Source: Pseudomonas sp. CFBP 13711 (GTDB lineage: Bacteria; Pseudomonadota; Gammaproteobacteria; Pseudomonadales; Pseudomonadaceae). From it: 64,000 bases of DNA. The translations under genes and the position numbers were made by a program. A model generated the notes under the pieces. That model was not told the origin of the DNA. It did not search any database and saw only the letters and a program-made list of their open reading frames with translations. The DNA lies in contig NZ_JACYVI010000002.1 in the NCBI RefSeq assembly GCF_014842265.1, positions 248,001 through 312,000 of the forward strand. The letters run 5' to 3'. This document shows positions 1 through 11,142 of this stretch, piece by piece. Position 1 is the first letter of the stretch, and each line of letters begins with the position of its first letter.

Positions 1-108
1 AACCTCCCCCGGCTCCGCAAGGAGTGCGCGGCCGTGCGCGCAGATTTGTTCGGTAGCCTGAAAGCAGACGACAACGCATCGCCTTTCGGGCTGGCCCAGC
101 AGCAGTGA
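1..108 (+). CDS. C-terminal fragment of an unidentified gene
   Basis: Frame 1 is open from the window edge to a TGA at 106-108 and encodes 35 residues ending SPFGLAQQQ. The stop lies 22 bases upstream of the sulfite reductase start, so the two are probably co-transcribed. The fragment is too short for me to assign a family. It could also be a chance open frame, but the good codon periodicity and the close spacing favour a real gene end. Confidence 0.55.
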   Translation, partial: NLPRLRKECAAVRADLFGSLKADDNASPFGLAQQQ

Positions 109-130
109 ACCGCCTGAGAACAGGACCACC

Positions 131-1772
<1,642 letters not shown>

Positions 1773-1789
<17 letters not shown>

Positions 1790-2267
1790 GAACAACGCGG
1801 TCATCGACGAGACCTGGCACCTGCTGCCCAAGGACACGACGTTCGACAGCCTGTCCAACTGCGACGACCTGATCGTGCCGCTGAACCTGTGGCGCGAGCA
1901 TGCCCATGCGTTGAAGGCCCGCGACGGCGGTCTGGGTGTCTGGCTGGACAGCGACGAGGAAGCCGAGGAAATCGGTGACGACGCGGATCAATTCCAGGTC
2001 ATCGCCCTGAACTTCCCGGCCTTCACCGACGGCCGCAGCTACTCCAACGCCCGCCTGTTGCGTGATCGCTACGGTTACAAGGGCGAGCTGCGGGCGATTG
2101 GAGATGTGTTGCGCGATCAGTTGTTTTACCTGCACCGCTGCGGGTTCGATGCGTTCGCGATTCGTGCCGACAAAGACCCGTACGAAGCGCTGGAAGGGTT
2201 GAAGGACTTTTCCGTGACGTATCAGGCTGCCACTGATGAGCCGCTGCCGCTGTTCCGGCGGCGTTGA
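1773..2267 (+). CDS. DUF934 domain-containing protein, sulfite reductase partner
   Basis: 164 aa beginning MQRIIKNNAVIDETWHLL. The start is the ATG at 1773, inside the last codons of the sulfite reductase gene, which indicates translational coupling; longer in-frame starts would overlap the upstream gene further. The family is conserved downstream of cysI in pseudomonads and relatives, and is thought to help sulfite reduction, perhaps in electron delivery or assembly, without a defined biochemical role. The ARLLRDRYGYKGELRAIGDV stretch (near 100-118) and the acidic 45-60 segment are the recognisable parts. An intrinsic terminator follows 24 bases after the stop. Confidence 0.85.
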
Positions 2268-2290
2268 TCCCACACGGATCGACAGGCAAC

Positions 2291-2330
2291 AAAAAGCCCC
2301 GGTTTCGCGAGAAGCCGGGGCTTTTTAATT
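2291..2330 (+). terminator. intrinsic terminator of the cysI-DUF934 operon
   Basis: A perfect 12-bp inverted repeat, AAAAAGCCCCGG at 2291-2302 and CCGGGGCTTTTT at 2315-2326, encloses a 12-base loop and ends in a T run. The matching A run at the other side lets it work in both directions, which also suits sohB converging from the right. Confidence 0.85.
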
Positions 2331-2382
2331 CAGCTGGATCAAGGTGCAAACACCGTCCACCTTGCGGTGTGGCGTCCGACGT

Positions 2383-2406
2383 CTTCCCGGCTAAAGCCGG
2401 TCCTAT
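2383..2406. repeat. single REP element
   Basis: TTCCCGGCTAAAGCCGGTCC and its flank, the same imperfect palindrome found in many copies in this window. It lies between the convergent cysI-DUF934 and sohB genes. Confidence 0.8.
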
Positions 2407-2410
2407 GAAA

Positions 2411-3433
2411 TCACCAGAACCGCTGCTGCGTCAGCTTGCCCCACCAACCTGTCACCAACCGGTCAACCGACGTGCTAGCGGCGATGCCTACACGCTGCTG
2501 CAGGCTTTTGCGCTCGGCGTAGTGCAGGTGGAACACCTCGGCGGTCTTGGCCTTCTCCGACAGGTATTCATCGCTGGTCTTCAGCTCATCCACCAACAGT
2601 TTGTCCTTGGCCGCGATGCCCAGCCAGATCTCGCCGGTGGCGACTTCGTCGATCTGCAACTGCGGGCGGTAGCTGGCGACGAAGTTCTTGAACAGCTCGT
2701 GGGTGATGTCCAGGTCCTCCTGAAACTTCTCACGGCCCTTCTCGGTGTTTTCGCCAAACACCGTCAGCGTGCGCTTGTACTCGCCGGCAGTCAGCACTTC
2801 GAAATCGATGTCGTGCTTCTTCAGCAGGCGATTGACGTTGGGCAGCTGGGCCACCACGCCGATCGACCCCAGAATCGCGAACGGCGCACTGATGATCCGG
2901 GTGCCGATGCACGCCATCATGTAGCCGCCGCTGGCCGCGACCTTGTCGATGCAGATGGTCAGCGGAATGCCCGCCTGACGAATCCGCGCCAGTTGCGACG
3001 ACGCCAGGCCGTAGCTGTGGACCATGCCGCCGCCGCTTTCGAGGCGCAGCACCACTTCATCCTTGGGCGTGGCGAGGGTGAGCAACGCGGTGATCTCGTT
3101 GCGCATGTTCTCGGTGGCGGAGGCCTTGATGTCGCCGTCGAAGTCCAGCACGTAGACCCGAGACTTGACCTCGGTGGACTTCTTGTCCTTCTTCAGCTCC
3201 TTGGCCTGGGACTTGCGCAGCGCCTTGAGCCGGGCCTTGTCCAGCAGCGAGCCTTCAAGGCGATCACGCAGCCCTTTGTAGAAATCATTGAGCTTGGTGA
3301 CATGCAGCTGGCCTCCTGCGCTGCGACGCCCGCGACCGCGCATCGAACCGATGACCACCAGCACCACAATGATCGCGATCACGATGGTGACGGTCTTTGC
3401 CAGGAAACTGGCGTAATCGAAAATGAACTCCAC
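2411..3433 (-). CDS. sohB: inner-membrane S49 peptidase SohB
   Basis: 340 aa, family length. One N-terminal membrane anchor (about residues 12-30, TVTIVIAIIVVLVVIGS) is followed by a basic, Lys-rich linker and the S49 protease fold. The catalytic dyad can be placed: Ser168 in KVAASGGYMMAC and Lys220 in GEYKRTLT. Members of this family cleave membrane-embedded or signal peptides at the periplasmic face of the inner membrane. The gene is monocistronic; a divergent phosphatase-like gene starts about 200 bases upstream. The minus-strand start sits behind a purine-rich AAGGAG site. Confidence 0.92.
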   Translation of the reverse strand: MEFIFDYASFLAKTVTIVIAIIVVLVVIGSMRGRGRRSAGGQLHVTKLNDFYKGLRDRLEGSLLDKARLKALRKSQAKELKKDKKSTEVKSRVYVLDFDGDIKASATENMRNEITALLTLATPKDEVVLRLESGGGMVHSYGLASSQLARIRQAGIPLTICIDKVAASGGYMMACIGTRIISAPFAILGSIGVVAQLPNVNRLLKKHDIDFEVLTAGEYKRTLTVFGENTEKGREKFQEDLDITHELFKNFVASYRPQLQIDEVATGEIWLGIAAKDKLLVDELKTSDEYLSEKAKTAEVFHLHYAERKSLQQRVGIAASTSVDRLVTGWWGKLTQQRFW

Positions 3434-3640
3434 AGAAACTCCTTACCGGTACAGCAGATCCTCGGCAGAGGATCGCGAGTGGGGCCAAGCATACCGGCGC
3501 GCCGGTGGCCGGGCCAGTGACGAGACGGGTGAATACGGGACAGATCGGCCAATTCAAACGAGCGTATGTTTTTTCATTGACAGACCGCGGGCCGTCCTCA
3601 TAACCTCCCAGCACTTTCAACGTGCCAGGGTGACGCGGTC

Positions 3641-4351
3641 GTGGGCAGCATCTATCTCATACGACATGGCCAGGCCTCGTTTGGTGCGGACGATTACGAC
3701 GTCCTGTCGCCCACCGGTTTTCGTCAGTCGGAAATCCTCGGCGCGCACCTGGCGCAGCTGGGCCTGACCTTCGATCGCTGCATCAGCGGCGCCCTGTTCC
3801 GCCAGCGCCACACGGCCGAAACCGTGATCGCCCAGCTCAATGCCGCCAGCCTCGCTACACCCGAACTCGAAACCGACATCGCCTTCAATGAATTCAACGC
3901 CGAAGGCGTGATCCGCGCGCTGCTCCCTGCAATGCTGGATGAAGAGCCCGAAGCTTTCGAGATCATGCGTGACGCCGCCAACAACCGCGCCGAGTTCCAG
4001 CGCCTGTTTGCCGCGATCATTCGCCGCTGGCTGGTGGGCGACCACGACGCCGCCGCGCTGCAGAGCTGGCAGGCCTTCGTCGAGCAGGTTGAAGCGGGCC
4101 TGAGCGGCATTCTCGACAGCGCCGGGCCGAGTGATCGCATTGCTGTGTTCACCTCGGGCGGCACCATCACTGCCCTGCTCCATCTGATCACGCACATGCC
4201 GGCCACCCAGGCCTTCGAACTCAACTGGCACATCGTCAACACCTCGCTCAACCTCCTGAAGTTTCGTGAGCGCGAGGTGACCCTGGCTTCCTTCAACAGT
4301 TATGCGCACCTGCAACTGATGAAGGCGCCGGAGCTCATCACCTACCGCTGA
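3641..4351 (+). CDS. histidine phosphatase family protein with altered second motif
   Basis: 236 aa from a GTG at 3641. The N-terminal LIRHGQASFG motif carries the phospho-accepting His9, so this belongs to the phosphoglycerate-mutase-like superfamily. The second conserved histidine, normally in a VxHGG context, is replaced: the equivalent stretch reads AVFTSGGTITALL with Ser172. Activity may therefore differ from the canonical phosphatases, although a variant with TSGG is recurrent in this subgroup. It is followed after 57 bases by the SCP2 gene, and the two share the terminator beyond that. The substrate is unknown. Confidence 0.85.
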   Translation: MGSIYLIRHGQASFGADDYDVLSPTGFRQSEILGAHLAQLGLTFDRCISGALFRQRHTAETVIAQLNAASLATPELETDIAFNEFNAEGVIRALLPAMLDEEPEAFEIMRDAANNRAEFQRLFAAIIRRWLVGDHDAAALQSWQAFVEQVEAGLSGILDSAGPSDRIAVFTSGGTITALLHLITHMPATQAFELNWHIVNTSLNLLKFREREVTLASFNSYAHLQLMKAPELITYR

Positions 4352-4408
4352 GCCCGGCCAATCGCACTCGCAAAGTGCTCGTCATCACTCATATAAAAGG
4401 ATCACACC

Positions 4409-4723
4409 ATGAGCTCCGTAGAAAACGCCGTCCAAGCCATGAAAGCCAAGTTCAACCCAGCCGCTGCTGCGGGCCTGGACCTGGTGTTCGGTTTCCGCAT
4501 CGACGAAACCAAGAATTTCTCCCTGATCGTCAAGGACAGCACCTGCGAATTGCAGGAAGGCGAAAACCCGGACGCACAGGTCACCCTGGTGATGGACGGC
4601 GAAACCCTGGAAGGCATCGTCAGCGGCGAGACCGACGGCATGCAGGCGTTCATGGGCGGTAAACTGCGCGCTGAAGGCGACATGATGCTGGCGATGAAAC
4701 TGAGCGAGCTGTTCCCTTCCTGA
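4409..4723 (+). CDS. SCP2 sterol-binding domain protein
   Basis: 104 aa, a stand-alone SCP2 domain from start to end. Family traits are the GFRIDETKNFSLIVKDSTCEL strand region (about 29-50) and the C-terminal AFMGGKLRAEGDMMLAMKLSELF helix region. SCP2 domains bind lipids or acyl-CoA thioesters in a hydrophobic tunnel; bacterial stand-alone copies are cytosolic and often sit near fatty-acid enzymes. That fits the downstream phosphotransferase and SDR genes. AAAAGGA precedes the ATG. A strong terminator follows. Confidence 0.88.
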   Translation: MSSVENAVQAMKAKFNPAAAAGLDLVFGFRIDETKNFSLIVKDSTCELQEGENPDAQVTLVMDGETLEGIVSGETDGMQAFMGGKLRAEGDMMLAMKLSELFPS

Positions 4724-4744
4724 GAACGCCTTGCCTTTCGAACG

Positions 4745-4774
4745 AACCGAAGCTGCCCGGCTTCGGTTTTTTTT
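4745..4774 (+). terminator. intrinsic terminator after the SCP2 gene
   Basis: AACCGAAG and CTTCGGTT form an 8-bp stem around CTGCCCGG and are followed by a run of eight T. Confidence 0.85.
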
Positions 4775-4928
4775 CGTCCGGACTGTGCGCAAGACAACGC
4801 CCCCGTCCGTGAATCAGGGCGGCTGATTGCCCCGTAACACCCACGCCAATAGCCCTTGTTTGCTGGCGCGGGGACGCATTAGATTAGCCAATGATCCTGG
4901 CCCACCAAAATAATCTGCAGGGATACGC

Positions 4929-5996
4929 ATGGCGCTCACCGACCAATCCACCCAGGTTCGATCCGGCGAAGAACTCGACGCCGGGTTGATCGACCCTTAC
5001 CTGAAAGCCCATATCCCCGGCCTGAGCGGCAGCGCGCAGATCAGCCAGTTTCCCGGTGGCGCGTCGAACCTGACGTACCTGCTGAAGTACCCCGAGCAGG
5101 AATTCGTTCTGCGCCGCCCGCCGTTCGGTCACAAGGCGAAAAGCGCCCATGACATGGGCCGCGAATTCCGCATTCTCAACCAGTTGCGCGATGCCTTTCC
5201 TTATTGCCCCAAGGCCTATGTGCACTGCACCGACGAGACGGTGATCGGTGCCGAGTTTTACGTAATGGAGCGGGTCAAGGGCATCATCCTGCGCGCCGAA
5301 TTGCCCGCCGAGCTGAACCTCGACGCCGCGCAAACCGAAACCCTGTGCAAGAGTTTCATTGATCGGCTGGTCGAGCTGCATCAAGTGGATTACACCGCCT
5401 GCGGGCTCGGCGATCTGGGCAAGCCCGAAGGTTACGTTGAGCGGCAGATTCGCGGCTGGACCGAGCGCTACGAGAAGGCACGCACCGACGACGCGCCCAG
5501 CTGGGAAAAGGTCGCGCGCTGGCTGGACGAGAAAAAGCCCGCGGACCATCCCGTTTCAAGTCTGGTGCACAACGATTACCGCTTCGACAATGTGATCCTC
5601 GACCCCGACAACCCGATGCAGATCATCGGCGTGCTCGACTGGGAGCTGACCACCCTGGGGGATCCGCTGATGGACCTGGGCAACAGCCTGGCGTACTGGA
5701 TTCAGGCGGACGACCCGGCGCCGGTGCAACTGATGCGGCGCCAGCCCAGCCATGCGCCCGGCATGCTCACCCGCGAGCAGTTCGTGGCGTACTACGCCGA
5801 GCGCTCGGGCATTGCCATCGACACTTTCGACTTTTACTACACCTACGGGCTTTTCCGTCTGGCCGGCATCGTCCAGCAAATCTACTACCGCTTCTTCCAC
5901 GGCCAGACCCAGGACAAGCGCTTCGCTCAGTTCATTCACATGAACGCGCTGCTCGAGCGCATGGCCCTGCAAGTGATTGAGCGTTCCAGCCTCTGA
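4929..5996 (+). CDS. phosphotransferase family protein (APH/ACAD10-like kinase fold)
   Basis: 355 aa with the aminoglycoside-phosphotransferase/choline-kinase fold. The Brenner-type motif LVHNDYRFDNVILD (about residues 215-228) gives the catalytic aspartate, and GVLDWELTTLGDPLMDLG (about 237-254) the metal-binding aspartate. The N-terminal FPGGASNLTYLL and FVLRRPP strands form the nucleotide-binding lobe. Such proteins are linked in bacteria to acyl-CoA dehydrogenases and beta-oxidation (ACAD10-like), and probably phosphorylate a hydroxyacyl substrate. The SDR gene begins 25 bases after the stop, so the pair forms an operon. Antibiotic modification is unlikely given this context. Confidence 0.87.
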   Translation: MALTDQSTQVRSGEELDAGLIDPYLKAHIPGLSGSAQISQFPGGASNLTYLLKYPEQEFVLRRPPFGHKAKSAHDMGREFRILNQLRDAFPYCPKAYVHCTDETVIGAEFYVMERVKGIILRAELPAELNLDAAQTETLCKSFIDRLVELHQVDYTACGLGDLGKPEGYVERQIRGWTERYEKARTDDAPSWEKVARWLDEKKPADHPVSSLVHNDYRFDNVILDPDNPMQIIGVLDWELTTLGDPLMDLGNSLAYWIQADDPAPVQLMRRQPSHAPGMLTREQFVAYYAERSGIAIDTFDFYYTYGLFRLAGIVQQIYYRFFHGQTQDKRFAQFIHMNALLERMALQVIERSSL

Positions 5997-6021
5997 TTGC
6001 GACACGACAAGGAAAACAACA

Positions 6022-6789
6022 ATGTCCAAGACTCAACTGTTCGACCTCGATGGCAAGATCGCTTTCGTCTCCGGCGCCAGCCGTGGCATCGGCGAGGCGA
6101 TTGCCAAGCTGCTGGCCCAGCAAGGCGCCCATGTCATCGTCTCGAGCCGCAGGATCGACGGCTGCCAGCAAGTGGCGGACGCGATCATCGCCGAGGGCGG
6201 TCAAGCCACGGCCATTGCCTGCCACATCGGTGAAATGGAACAGATCACAGCAGTGTTTGCGCAGATCCGCGAACAGTTCGGTCGGCTGGACATTCTGGTG
6301 AACAACGCGGCGACCAACCCGCAGTTCTGCAACGTGCTGGACACCGACCTCGGCGCGTTCCAGAAGACCGTCGACGTGAACATCCGGGGCTACTTCTTCA
6401 TGTCCGTGGAGGCAGGCAAGCTGATGCGCGAACACGGCGGCGGCAGCATCATCAACGTGGCGTCGATCAATGGCGTCTCGCCGGGCGTGTATCAAGGCAT
6501 CTATTCGGTGACCAAGGCGGCAGTAATCAACATGACCAAGGTGTTCGCCAAGGAGTGCGCGCAGTTCGGCATCCGCTGCAACGCCCTGCTGCCCGGCCTG
6601 ACCGACACCAAATTCGCCTCGGCGCTGGTGAGTAACGAGAAGATCCTCAACACCGCGTTGGCGCAGATTCCCCTGAAGCGGGTGGCGGCGCCGAGCGAAA
6701 TGGCGGGGACGGTGTTGTACCTGGCCAGCGATGCCTCGAGCTACACCACGGGCGTGGCATTGAATGTGGACGGCGGGTTCCTGTCCTGA
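6022..6789 (+). CDS. SDR family NAD(P)-dependent oxidoreductase
   Basis: 255 aa from the ATG at 6022, preceded by AAGGAAAACAAC. The classical SDR signature is complete: the GASRGIG cofactor loop (about 17-23), NNAATNP in place of NNAG, the catalytic Ser in INVASINGVSPG, and YSVTK (about 160-164) with the catalytic Tyr and Lys. The C-terminal GTVLYLASDASSYTTG and VDGGF segments are typical. It is probably a 3-hydroxyacyl or similar dehydrogenase working with the kinase-fold protein encoded just upstream. The exact substrate cannot be told. Confidence 0.9.
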   Translation: MSKTQLFDLDGKIAFVSGASRGIGEAIAKLLAQQGAHVIVSSRRIDGCQQVADAIIAEGGQATAIACHIGEMEQITAVFAQIREQFGRLDILVNNAATNPQFCNVLDTDLGAFQKTVDVNIRGYFFMSVEAGKLMREHGGGSIINVASINGVSPGVYQGIYSVTKAAVINMTKVFAKECAQFGIRCNALLPGLTDTKFASALVSNEKILNTALAQIPLKRVAAPSEMAGTVLYLASDASSYTTGVALNVDGGFLS

Positions 6790-6915
6790 GCCTCTTGAGC
6801 ACACTTGAGCCGCTGAGGTAAACCTGAGGCGTTCCTGATGGAATAAAGATTCCATCGGGAACCCCCGACCGCCTACATTTTCCGCACAACAACAGGTCTC
6901 AAAGGACACGCTGTC

Positions 6916-8055
6916 ATGCGCGGGAATTCTCTTCCAGAACTGGGCGTCGGCCTGATCGGCACGGGTTTCATGGGCCGGGCTCATGCCCTGGCGTTCCACA
7001 ACGCACGCACCACCTTCGATCTTCCCTTCAACCTCAAGCTCGTCGCGCTGGCCGATGCGGATGTTGCGCGCGCGGAACAGTGCGCAGGCAGTTGGGGGTT
7101 CCAACGCAGTCATGGCAACTGGCAACAGTTGATCAGCGATCCGGCGGTCAGTCTGGTGGCGATCACCACGCCGAACCTACTTCATTTCCCCATGGCGATG
7201 GCCGCTCTTGAAGCGGGCAAAGCGGTGTACTGCGAGAAGCCGCTGGCGGTGAGTCTGGAACAGGCGCGGGAGATGCAGGCGGCGGCGCTTAAAGCAGGCG
7301 TCGTGACGAGGGTGGGCTACAACTATCAGCACAATCCGATCATCGGGCTGGCGAAGCAGATGATCGAAAGCGGCGAGCTGGGGCGGATCGTCAGTTTCCA
7401 GGGGGAATTCAGCGAGGACTTCATGGGCGATGGGCTGTCGCCCTGGTCCTGGCGCTGTGAAGAGGCCCATGCCGGCGGCGCCCTGGCCGACCTCGGCAGC
7501 CATTTACTGGCAATGGCGCGGTACCTGCTCGGCGACGTAGAGGCGGTGTGCGCGGACTCGCAAACGGTGCACCGACAACGCCCGGCCACCCACGGCAGCG
7601 AAGAGCAACGGGCGATCAGCATCGATGACCAGACCTACGCCCTGCTGCGCTTTGCCAACGGCGCGCGGGGTACGTTCGGCAGCAGTTGGCTCAAGCACGG
7701 GTACAAGAATCACCTGAGCTTCGAGATCGGTGGCACCGAAGGCACGTTGTCGTTTGATCAGGAACGCTTGAACGAGCTGCGGCTGTACCAGGCCGGCGCC
7801 CCGGGGCGGGACGGCTTCCAGCGGATTCTGGCGGGACCTGCGCAACCGGGCTATGCGTCTTTTTGCCCGGCGCCGGGGCATCAGTTGGGCTACAACGAGC
7901 TAAAGACGCTGGAGGTTTTTGAACTGATTCAGGCGCTGGGTGGGCAGGGTTCGAACGGGACGGACTTCGCCGAGGCCATGGAGGTCGAGCGCCTGGCCAC
8001 AGCGATTCGCATTGCGGCGAAGGAGATGCGCTGGGTGAATGTTTCGGATATTTGA
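6916..8055 (+). CDS. Gfo/Idh/MocA family oxidoreductase
   Basis: 379 aa. The N-terminal Rossmann fold begins with GLIGTGFMGRAHALA (about 10-24), and the EKPLAV motif (about 102-107) carries the catalytic lysine that contacts the nicotinamide. The C-terminal alpha/beta domain shows the usual GGALADLGSHLL substrate-site histidine (about 187-198). These enzymes oxidise or reduce sugars, inositols and related polyols with NAD(P). The 127-base gap to the SDR gene and its own upstream A/T-rich stretch suggest a separate promoter. No neighbour points to a particular sugar. Confidence 0.88.
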   Translation: MRGNSLPELGVGLIGTGFMGRAHALAFHNARTTFDLPFNLKLVALADADVARAEQCAGSWGFQRSHGNWQQLISDPAVSLVAITTPNLLHFPMAMAALEAGKAVYCEKPLAVSLEQAREMQAAALKAGVVTRVGYNYQHNPIIGLAKQMIESGELGRIVSFQGEFSEDFMGDGLSPWSWRCEEAHAGGALADLGSHLLAMARYLLGDVEAVCADSQTVHRQRPATHGSEEQRAISIDDQTYALLRFANGARGTFGSSWLKHGYKNHLSFEIGGTEGTLSFDQERLNELRLYQAGAPGRDGFQRILAGPAQPGYASFCPAPGHQLGYNELKTLEVFELIQALGGQGSNGTDFAEAMEVERLATAIRIAAKEMRWVNVSDI

Positions 8056-8095
8056 GTCAATTGTCAGACCGGAAATTAAGGGTGTTCACGCCGGC

Positions 8096-8255
8096 CTTTT
8101 CCCGGCTGAAGCCGGTCCCACAATAAAGAGCGCGTACGCCCTGACACACCGCATACGCTGTGAGTGGGACTGGCTTTAGCCGGGAAGGCGTCGGGCGCCA
8201 CACCGCGAAATTGAGGGTGTTCACGCCGGCCTCTTCCTGGCTGAAGCCGGTCCTA
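8096..8255. repeat. three REP elements (inverted pair plus one)
   Basis: Three copies of the GGCTTTAGCCGGGAAG-type palindrome: 8099-8121 (reverse sense), 8164-8187 (forward sense) and 8233-8255 (reverse sense). The outer two share a longer flank, GGGTGTTCACGCCGGCC, showing that the conserved unit is larger than the core palindrome. They fill most of the gap between the Gfo/Idh and TSUP genes. Confidence 0.88.
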
Positions 8256-8365
8256 CACCGTGTGCCCCAAGTCCCAATCAACCATTCACCGCTGCCACGC
8301 CTTGCAGGTAGAATGCTGCGCTTACGGGCAGCCCTTCTGCCCATCTGCCCGATAAGCGCCTTCCC

Positions 8366-9139
8366 ATGCCGTTCGAACTCACCGTTGAACCCACCACCCT
8401 GCTGGTGCTGGCTGTCGTTGCCTTTGTCGCCGGTTTCATCGATGCCATTGCCGGCGGCGGCGGTCTGTTGACCACGCCTGCCCTGCTCACTGCCGGTCTG
8501 CCGCCGCACCTGGTGCTGGGCACCAACAAGCTCAGCTCGACCTTCGGCTCCGCCACCGCCGGCTACACCTTTTACCGCCGCAAGCTGTTTCATCCGGCGC
8601 AGTGGAAACCCGCGCTGATCGGTACCGCAGTGGGCGCGCTGATCGGTGCGGTGGTCGCGCATTATCTCCCCGCCGAACTGCTGAACCAGATGCTTCCGGT
8701 GATCGTGTTCGGCTGCGGGCTGTACCTGCTTTTCGGCGGCACGCCCAAGGCGCCGCTGGACAGCAACGCGCCGATCAAGACCAAATGGCAACTGCCCCAA
8801 GGCCTGGGGCTGGGCTTTTACGACGGCGTGGCCGGTCCCGGCACCGGAGCGTTCTGGACTGTCAGCACGCTGCTGATCTACCCGGTCGATCTGGTGAAAG
8901 CCAGCGGCGTCGCCCGCAGCATGAACTTCATCAGCAACGCCGCCGCGCTGATGATCTTCGCCATCAACGGCTCGGTGGACTGGGTCATCGGGTTGACGAT
9001 GGGCGTGGCGGTAATGGCCGGCGCCTTTATGGGCGCTAAAACAGCGATCAAGGGCGGCGCCAAGTTCATCCGCCCTGTGTTCATCACCGTGGTGCTGGGG
9101 TTAACCGTCCGCCTGGCCTGGCAGCACTGGTTCAACTGA
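8366..9139 (+). CDS. TSUP family (TauE/SafE) membrane transporter
   Basis: 257 aa, hydrophobic throughout with about seven or eight membrane segments. The family hallmarks are the N-terminal [22 protein letters not shown] (about 18-39) and the second-half [18 protein letters not shown] repeat (about 148-165). TSUP proteins export or import sulfite, sulfonates or other organic acids. The gene lies 6 kb from sulfite reductase, which is suggestive but not evidence of a shared substrate. Its last 39 bases overlap the end of the convergent nudC gene. Confidence 0.88.
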   Translation: MPFELTVEPTTLLVLAVVAFVAGFIDAIAGGGGLLTTPALLTAGLPPHLVLGTNKLSSTFGSATAGYTFYRRKLFHPAQWKPALIGTAVGALIGAVVAHYLPAELLNQMLPVIVFGCGLYLLFGGTPKAPLDSNAPIKTKWQLPQGLGLGFYDGVAGPGTGAFWTVSTLLIYPVDLVKASGVARSMNFISNAAALMIFAINGSVDWVIGLTMGVAVMAGAFMGAKTAIKGGAKFIRPVFITVVLGLTVRLAWQHWFN

Positions 9140-9955
9140 GCCTGAGCGCTGGGCCAGATACAGATCGATCAGGTAGCGCGCAATCGAGCGACTGGCCGGC
9201 AATGGCGGCAGGTCGTGGATGCTGAACCACTGTGCGTCTTCGATTTCGTCCGCCTGGGGCACGATGTCGCCGCTGTCGTATTCGGCGTGAAAGCCCAGCA
9301 TCATCGAGTGCGGAAACGGCCAGCACTGGCTGCCCTTGTACTGGATGTTCTTGACCGTGACCTGCACTTCCTCCATCACCTCCCGCCGCACACAGTCCTC
9401 GGCCGACTCACCCGGCTCGGCGAACCCGGCCAGAGTGCTGTAGACCCCGGTCACAAAACGCGGTGAGCGCGCCAACAGCACCTCATCGCCGCGGGTGATC
9501 AGCACGATCATGCTCGGCGAGATCCGCGGATAGGCACGCAGATCGCAGTGCGGGCAATACATCGCCCGCTCCCCCGGCACCTGCCGGGCCGGTTGGCCGC
9601 AACTGCCGCAAAAACGGTATTCCCGGGCCCAGGTGCTGATCTGCGCCGCGTAGCCGAGCATCTGGAACACATCGGCGTCGTCGGCGAGCATGAACTGGCG
9701 CAGGGTCTGCCACTGCGTGCCCTCCAGCGCCAACGCCTGAGAATCGCGAAGGGTCTGCACGTACACCGGCTCGCCATCGAAATGGCCAATGCCGTGTTCA
9801 TGCATCAAGGGCAGGTCCTGCCGCTTCAGCCATTCGCGGGGGAACAGCACGCCGTTGCTGTCTTTCAAAAAGCCCTGGTCACTCTGAACCACAGCCCAAC
9901 CGCCGGGGGCCTGAACATCAAGCACGGCGGTGGTCCAACGCTTCGGGCGCGTCAT
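9101..9955 (-). CDS. nudC: NAD(+) diphosphatase / RNA decapping Nudix enzyme NudC
   Basis: 284 aa. A zinc ribbon with CGSCG (about 119-123) and CPHC (about 137-140) precedes the Nudix box [21 protein letters not shown] (split here around residues 178-199; it keeps the G-x5-E-x7-REVxEE pattern) and the NudC-type QPWPFPxSxM equivalent [14 protein letters not shown] (about 209-222). NudC hydrolyses NAD(H) to NMN and AMP and removes NAD caps from RNA in the cytoplasm. The gene converges on the TSUP transporter gene and overlaps it by 39 bp at the 3' ends. Confidence 0.93.
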   Translation of the reverse strand: MTRPKRWTTAVLDVQAPGGWAVVQSDQGFLKDSNGVLFPREWLKRQDLPLMHEHGIGHFDGEPVYVQTLRDSQALALEGTQWQTLRQFMLADDADVFQMLGYAAQISTWAREYRFCGSCGQPARQVPGERAMYCPHCDLRAYPRISPSMIVLITRGDEVLLARSPRFVTGVYSTLAGFAEPGESAEDCVRREVMEEVQVTVKNIQYKGSQCWPFPHSMMLGFHAEYDSGDIVPQADEIEDAQWFSIHDLPPLPASRSIARYLIDLYLAQRSGSVEPVLPGQADG

Positions 9956-10045
9956 GCCTCAACTCCTCTGCTCACCGGCCTGGCCGTCTGCGGCCCGGTA
10001 GAGAGGCTCAGAAACGGCAGGTGGCTACGGATTCAAATAGGTCAG

Positions 10046-10858
10046 TCAATTGTCGAAGACCGGCTTCTGTTTGCTCATGTGAGCCACCATCGCCAGCTTC
10101 AGGTCGGCCGATTGCAACATGGCAGCGTTCCAGGTGGCAACGTATTCGAGGCCGTCGTCCACGCTGTGATCGCGCATGTAGCCGATCATGCGCTTGCTGC
10201 CGCTGATGGCGATGGGTGATTTACCGGCGATGTCCCGGGCGATGGCGAACACGCCTTCGTGCAACTGCGACAGGTCGGCGAAGGTGCGATTGACCAGGCC
10301 AATGCGCAGCGCTTCTTCGGCGCCAACGTTGCGACCGGTGTAGGCCATTTCGCGCATCATGCCGTCGCCGATCAGTCGCGGCAGGCGCTGCAAAGTGCCG
10401 ACGTCCGCCGCCATGCCCATGTCGATTTCGCGAATGGAGAACAGCGCATCGTCCGCCGCGTAGCGCATGTCACAGGCGCTGATCAGGTCGATGGCGCCGC
10501 CAATGCAATAGCCCTGAATGGCAGCGAGCACCGGTTTGCTGCAGCGGTCGACCACGCTGAACGATTCCTGCATCTGCAGGATCTTGCGCCGCAGCAGGCG
10601 CGCATTGCGGCCCACGTCCTTGCCCAGTTCACTGGCCACCGACGCGAGCAGTGTCAGGTCGATACCGGAAGAGAAGTGCTTGCCTGCGCCGCTGAGCACC
10701 ACCACGCGGACGTCGTCGGTGTCCTCGACCCAGCGGAAAATCTCGATGATCTCCAGCCAGAACGCTGCGTTCATCGCGTTGATTTTTTCCGGACGATTGA
10801 TCTGGACGTGGGCAATGTGGTCGGCCAGTTCGACCTTGAACGCACTGTAGTCAGACAC
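10046..10858 (-). CDS. crotonase, delta(3,5)-delta(2,4)-dienoyl-CoA isomerase type
   Basis: 270 aa crotonase fold. The GAGKHFSSGIDL stretch (about 55-66) and, above all, REIDMGMAADVGTLQRLP (about 142-159) match the dienoyl-CoA isomerase (ECH1) branch: the Glu and Asp in EIDMGMAAD correspond to the pair of acidic catalytic residues that move double bonds in odd-numbered unsaturated fatty acyl-CoAs. An ordinary enoyl-CoA hydratase lacks that second acidic residue. The protein would act in beta-oxidation. It is preceded by a 280-base gap toward the divergent KaiC-like gene. Confidence 0.87.
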   Translation of the reverse strand: MSDYSAFKVELADHIAHVQINRPEKINAMNAAFWLEIIEIFRWVEDTDDVRVVVLSGAGKHFSSGIDLTLLASVASELGKDVGRNARLLRRKILQMQESFSVVDRCSKPVLAAIQGYCIGGAIDLISACDMRYAADDALFSIREIDMGMAADVGTLQRLPRLIGDGMMREMAYTGRNVGAEEALRIGLVNRTFADLSQLHEGVFAIARDIAGKSPIAISGSKRMIGYMRDHSVDDGLEYVATWNAAMLQSADLKLAMVAHMSKQKPVFDN

Positions 10859-11142
10859 GGCTTGGGATCCTTGTAGGGGGCCAGACGAGGGTAATTGCTT
10901 GACGCCGGATCATAGCAAGTCACTATGTGCGCCCGCAGGCCACGGTTGCGCCATTTGCCGGACAGCGAACCCGCAGAAATCCACGGGAATGCCATCGGTC
11001 GGCCGGCAATAAACTGAACGGTCTCAGCCCGGCACGGTCCAGAGTGATGGCTGCATGGAATCGGACTTCCCGACCATGACGGCCTGGGCAGTCGAACCCG
11101 TTTCGGCGCCCGACCCTTTCTCAGGTCGCAAGAGGGCGATTC

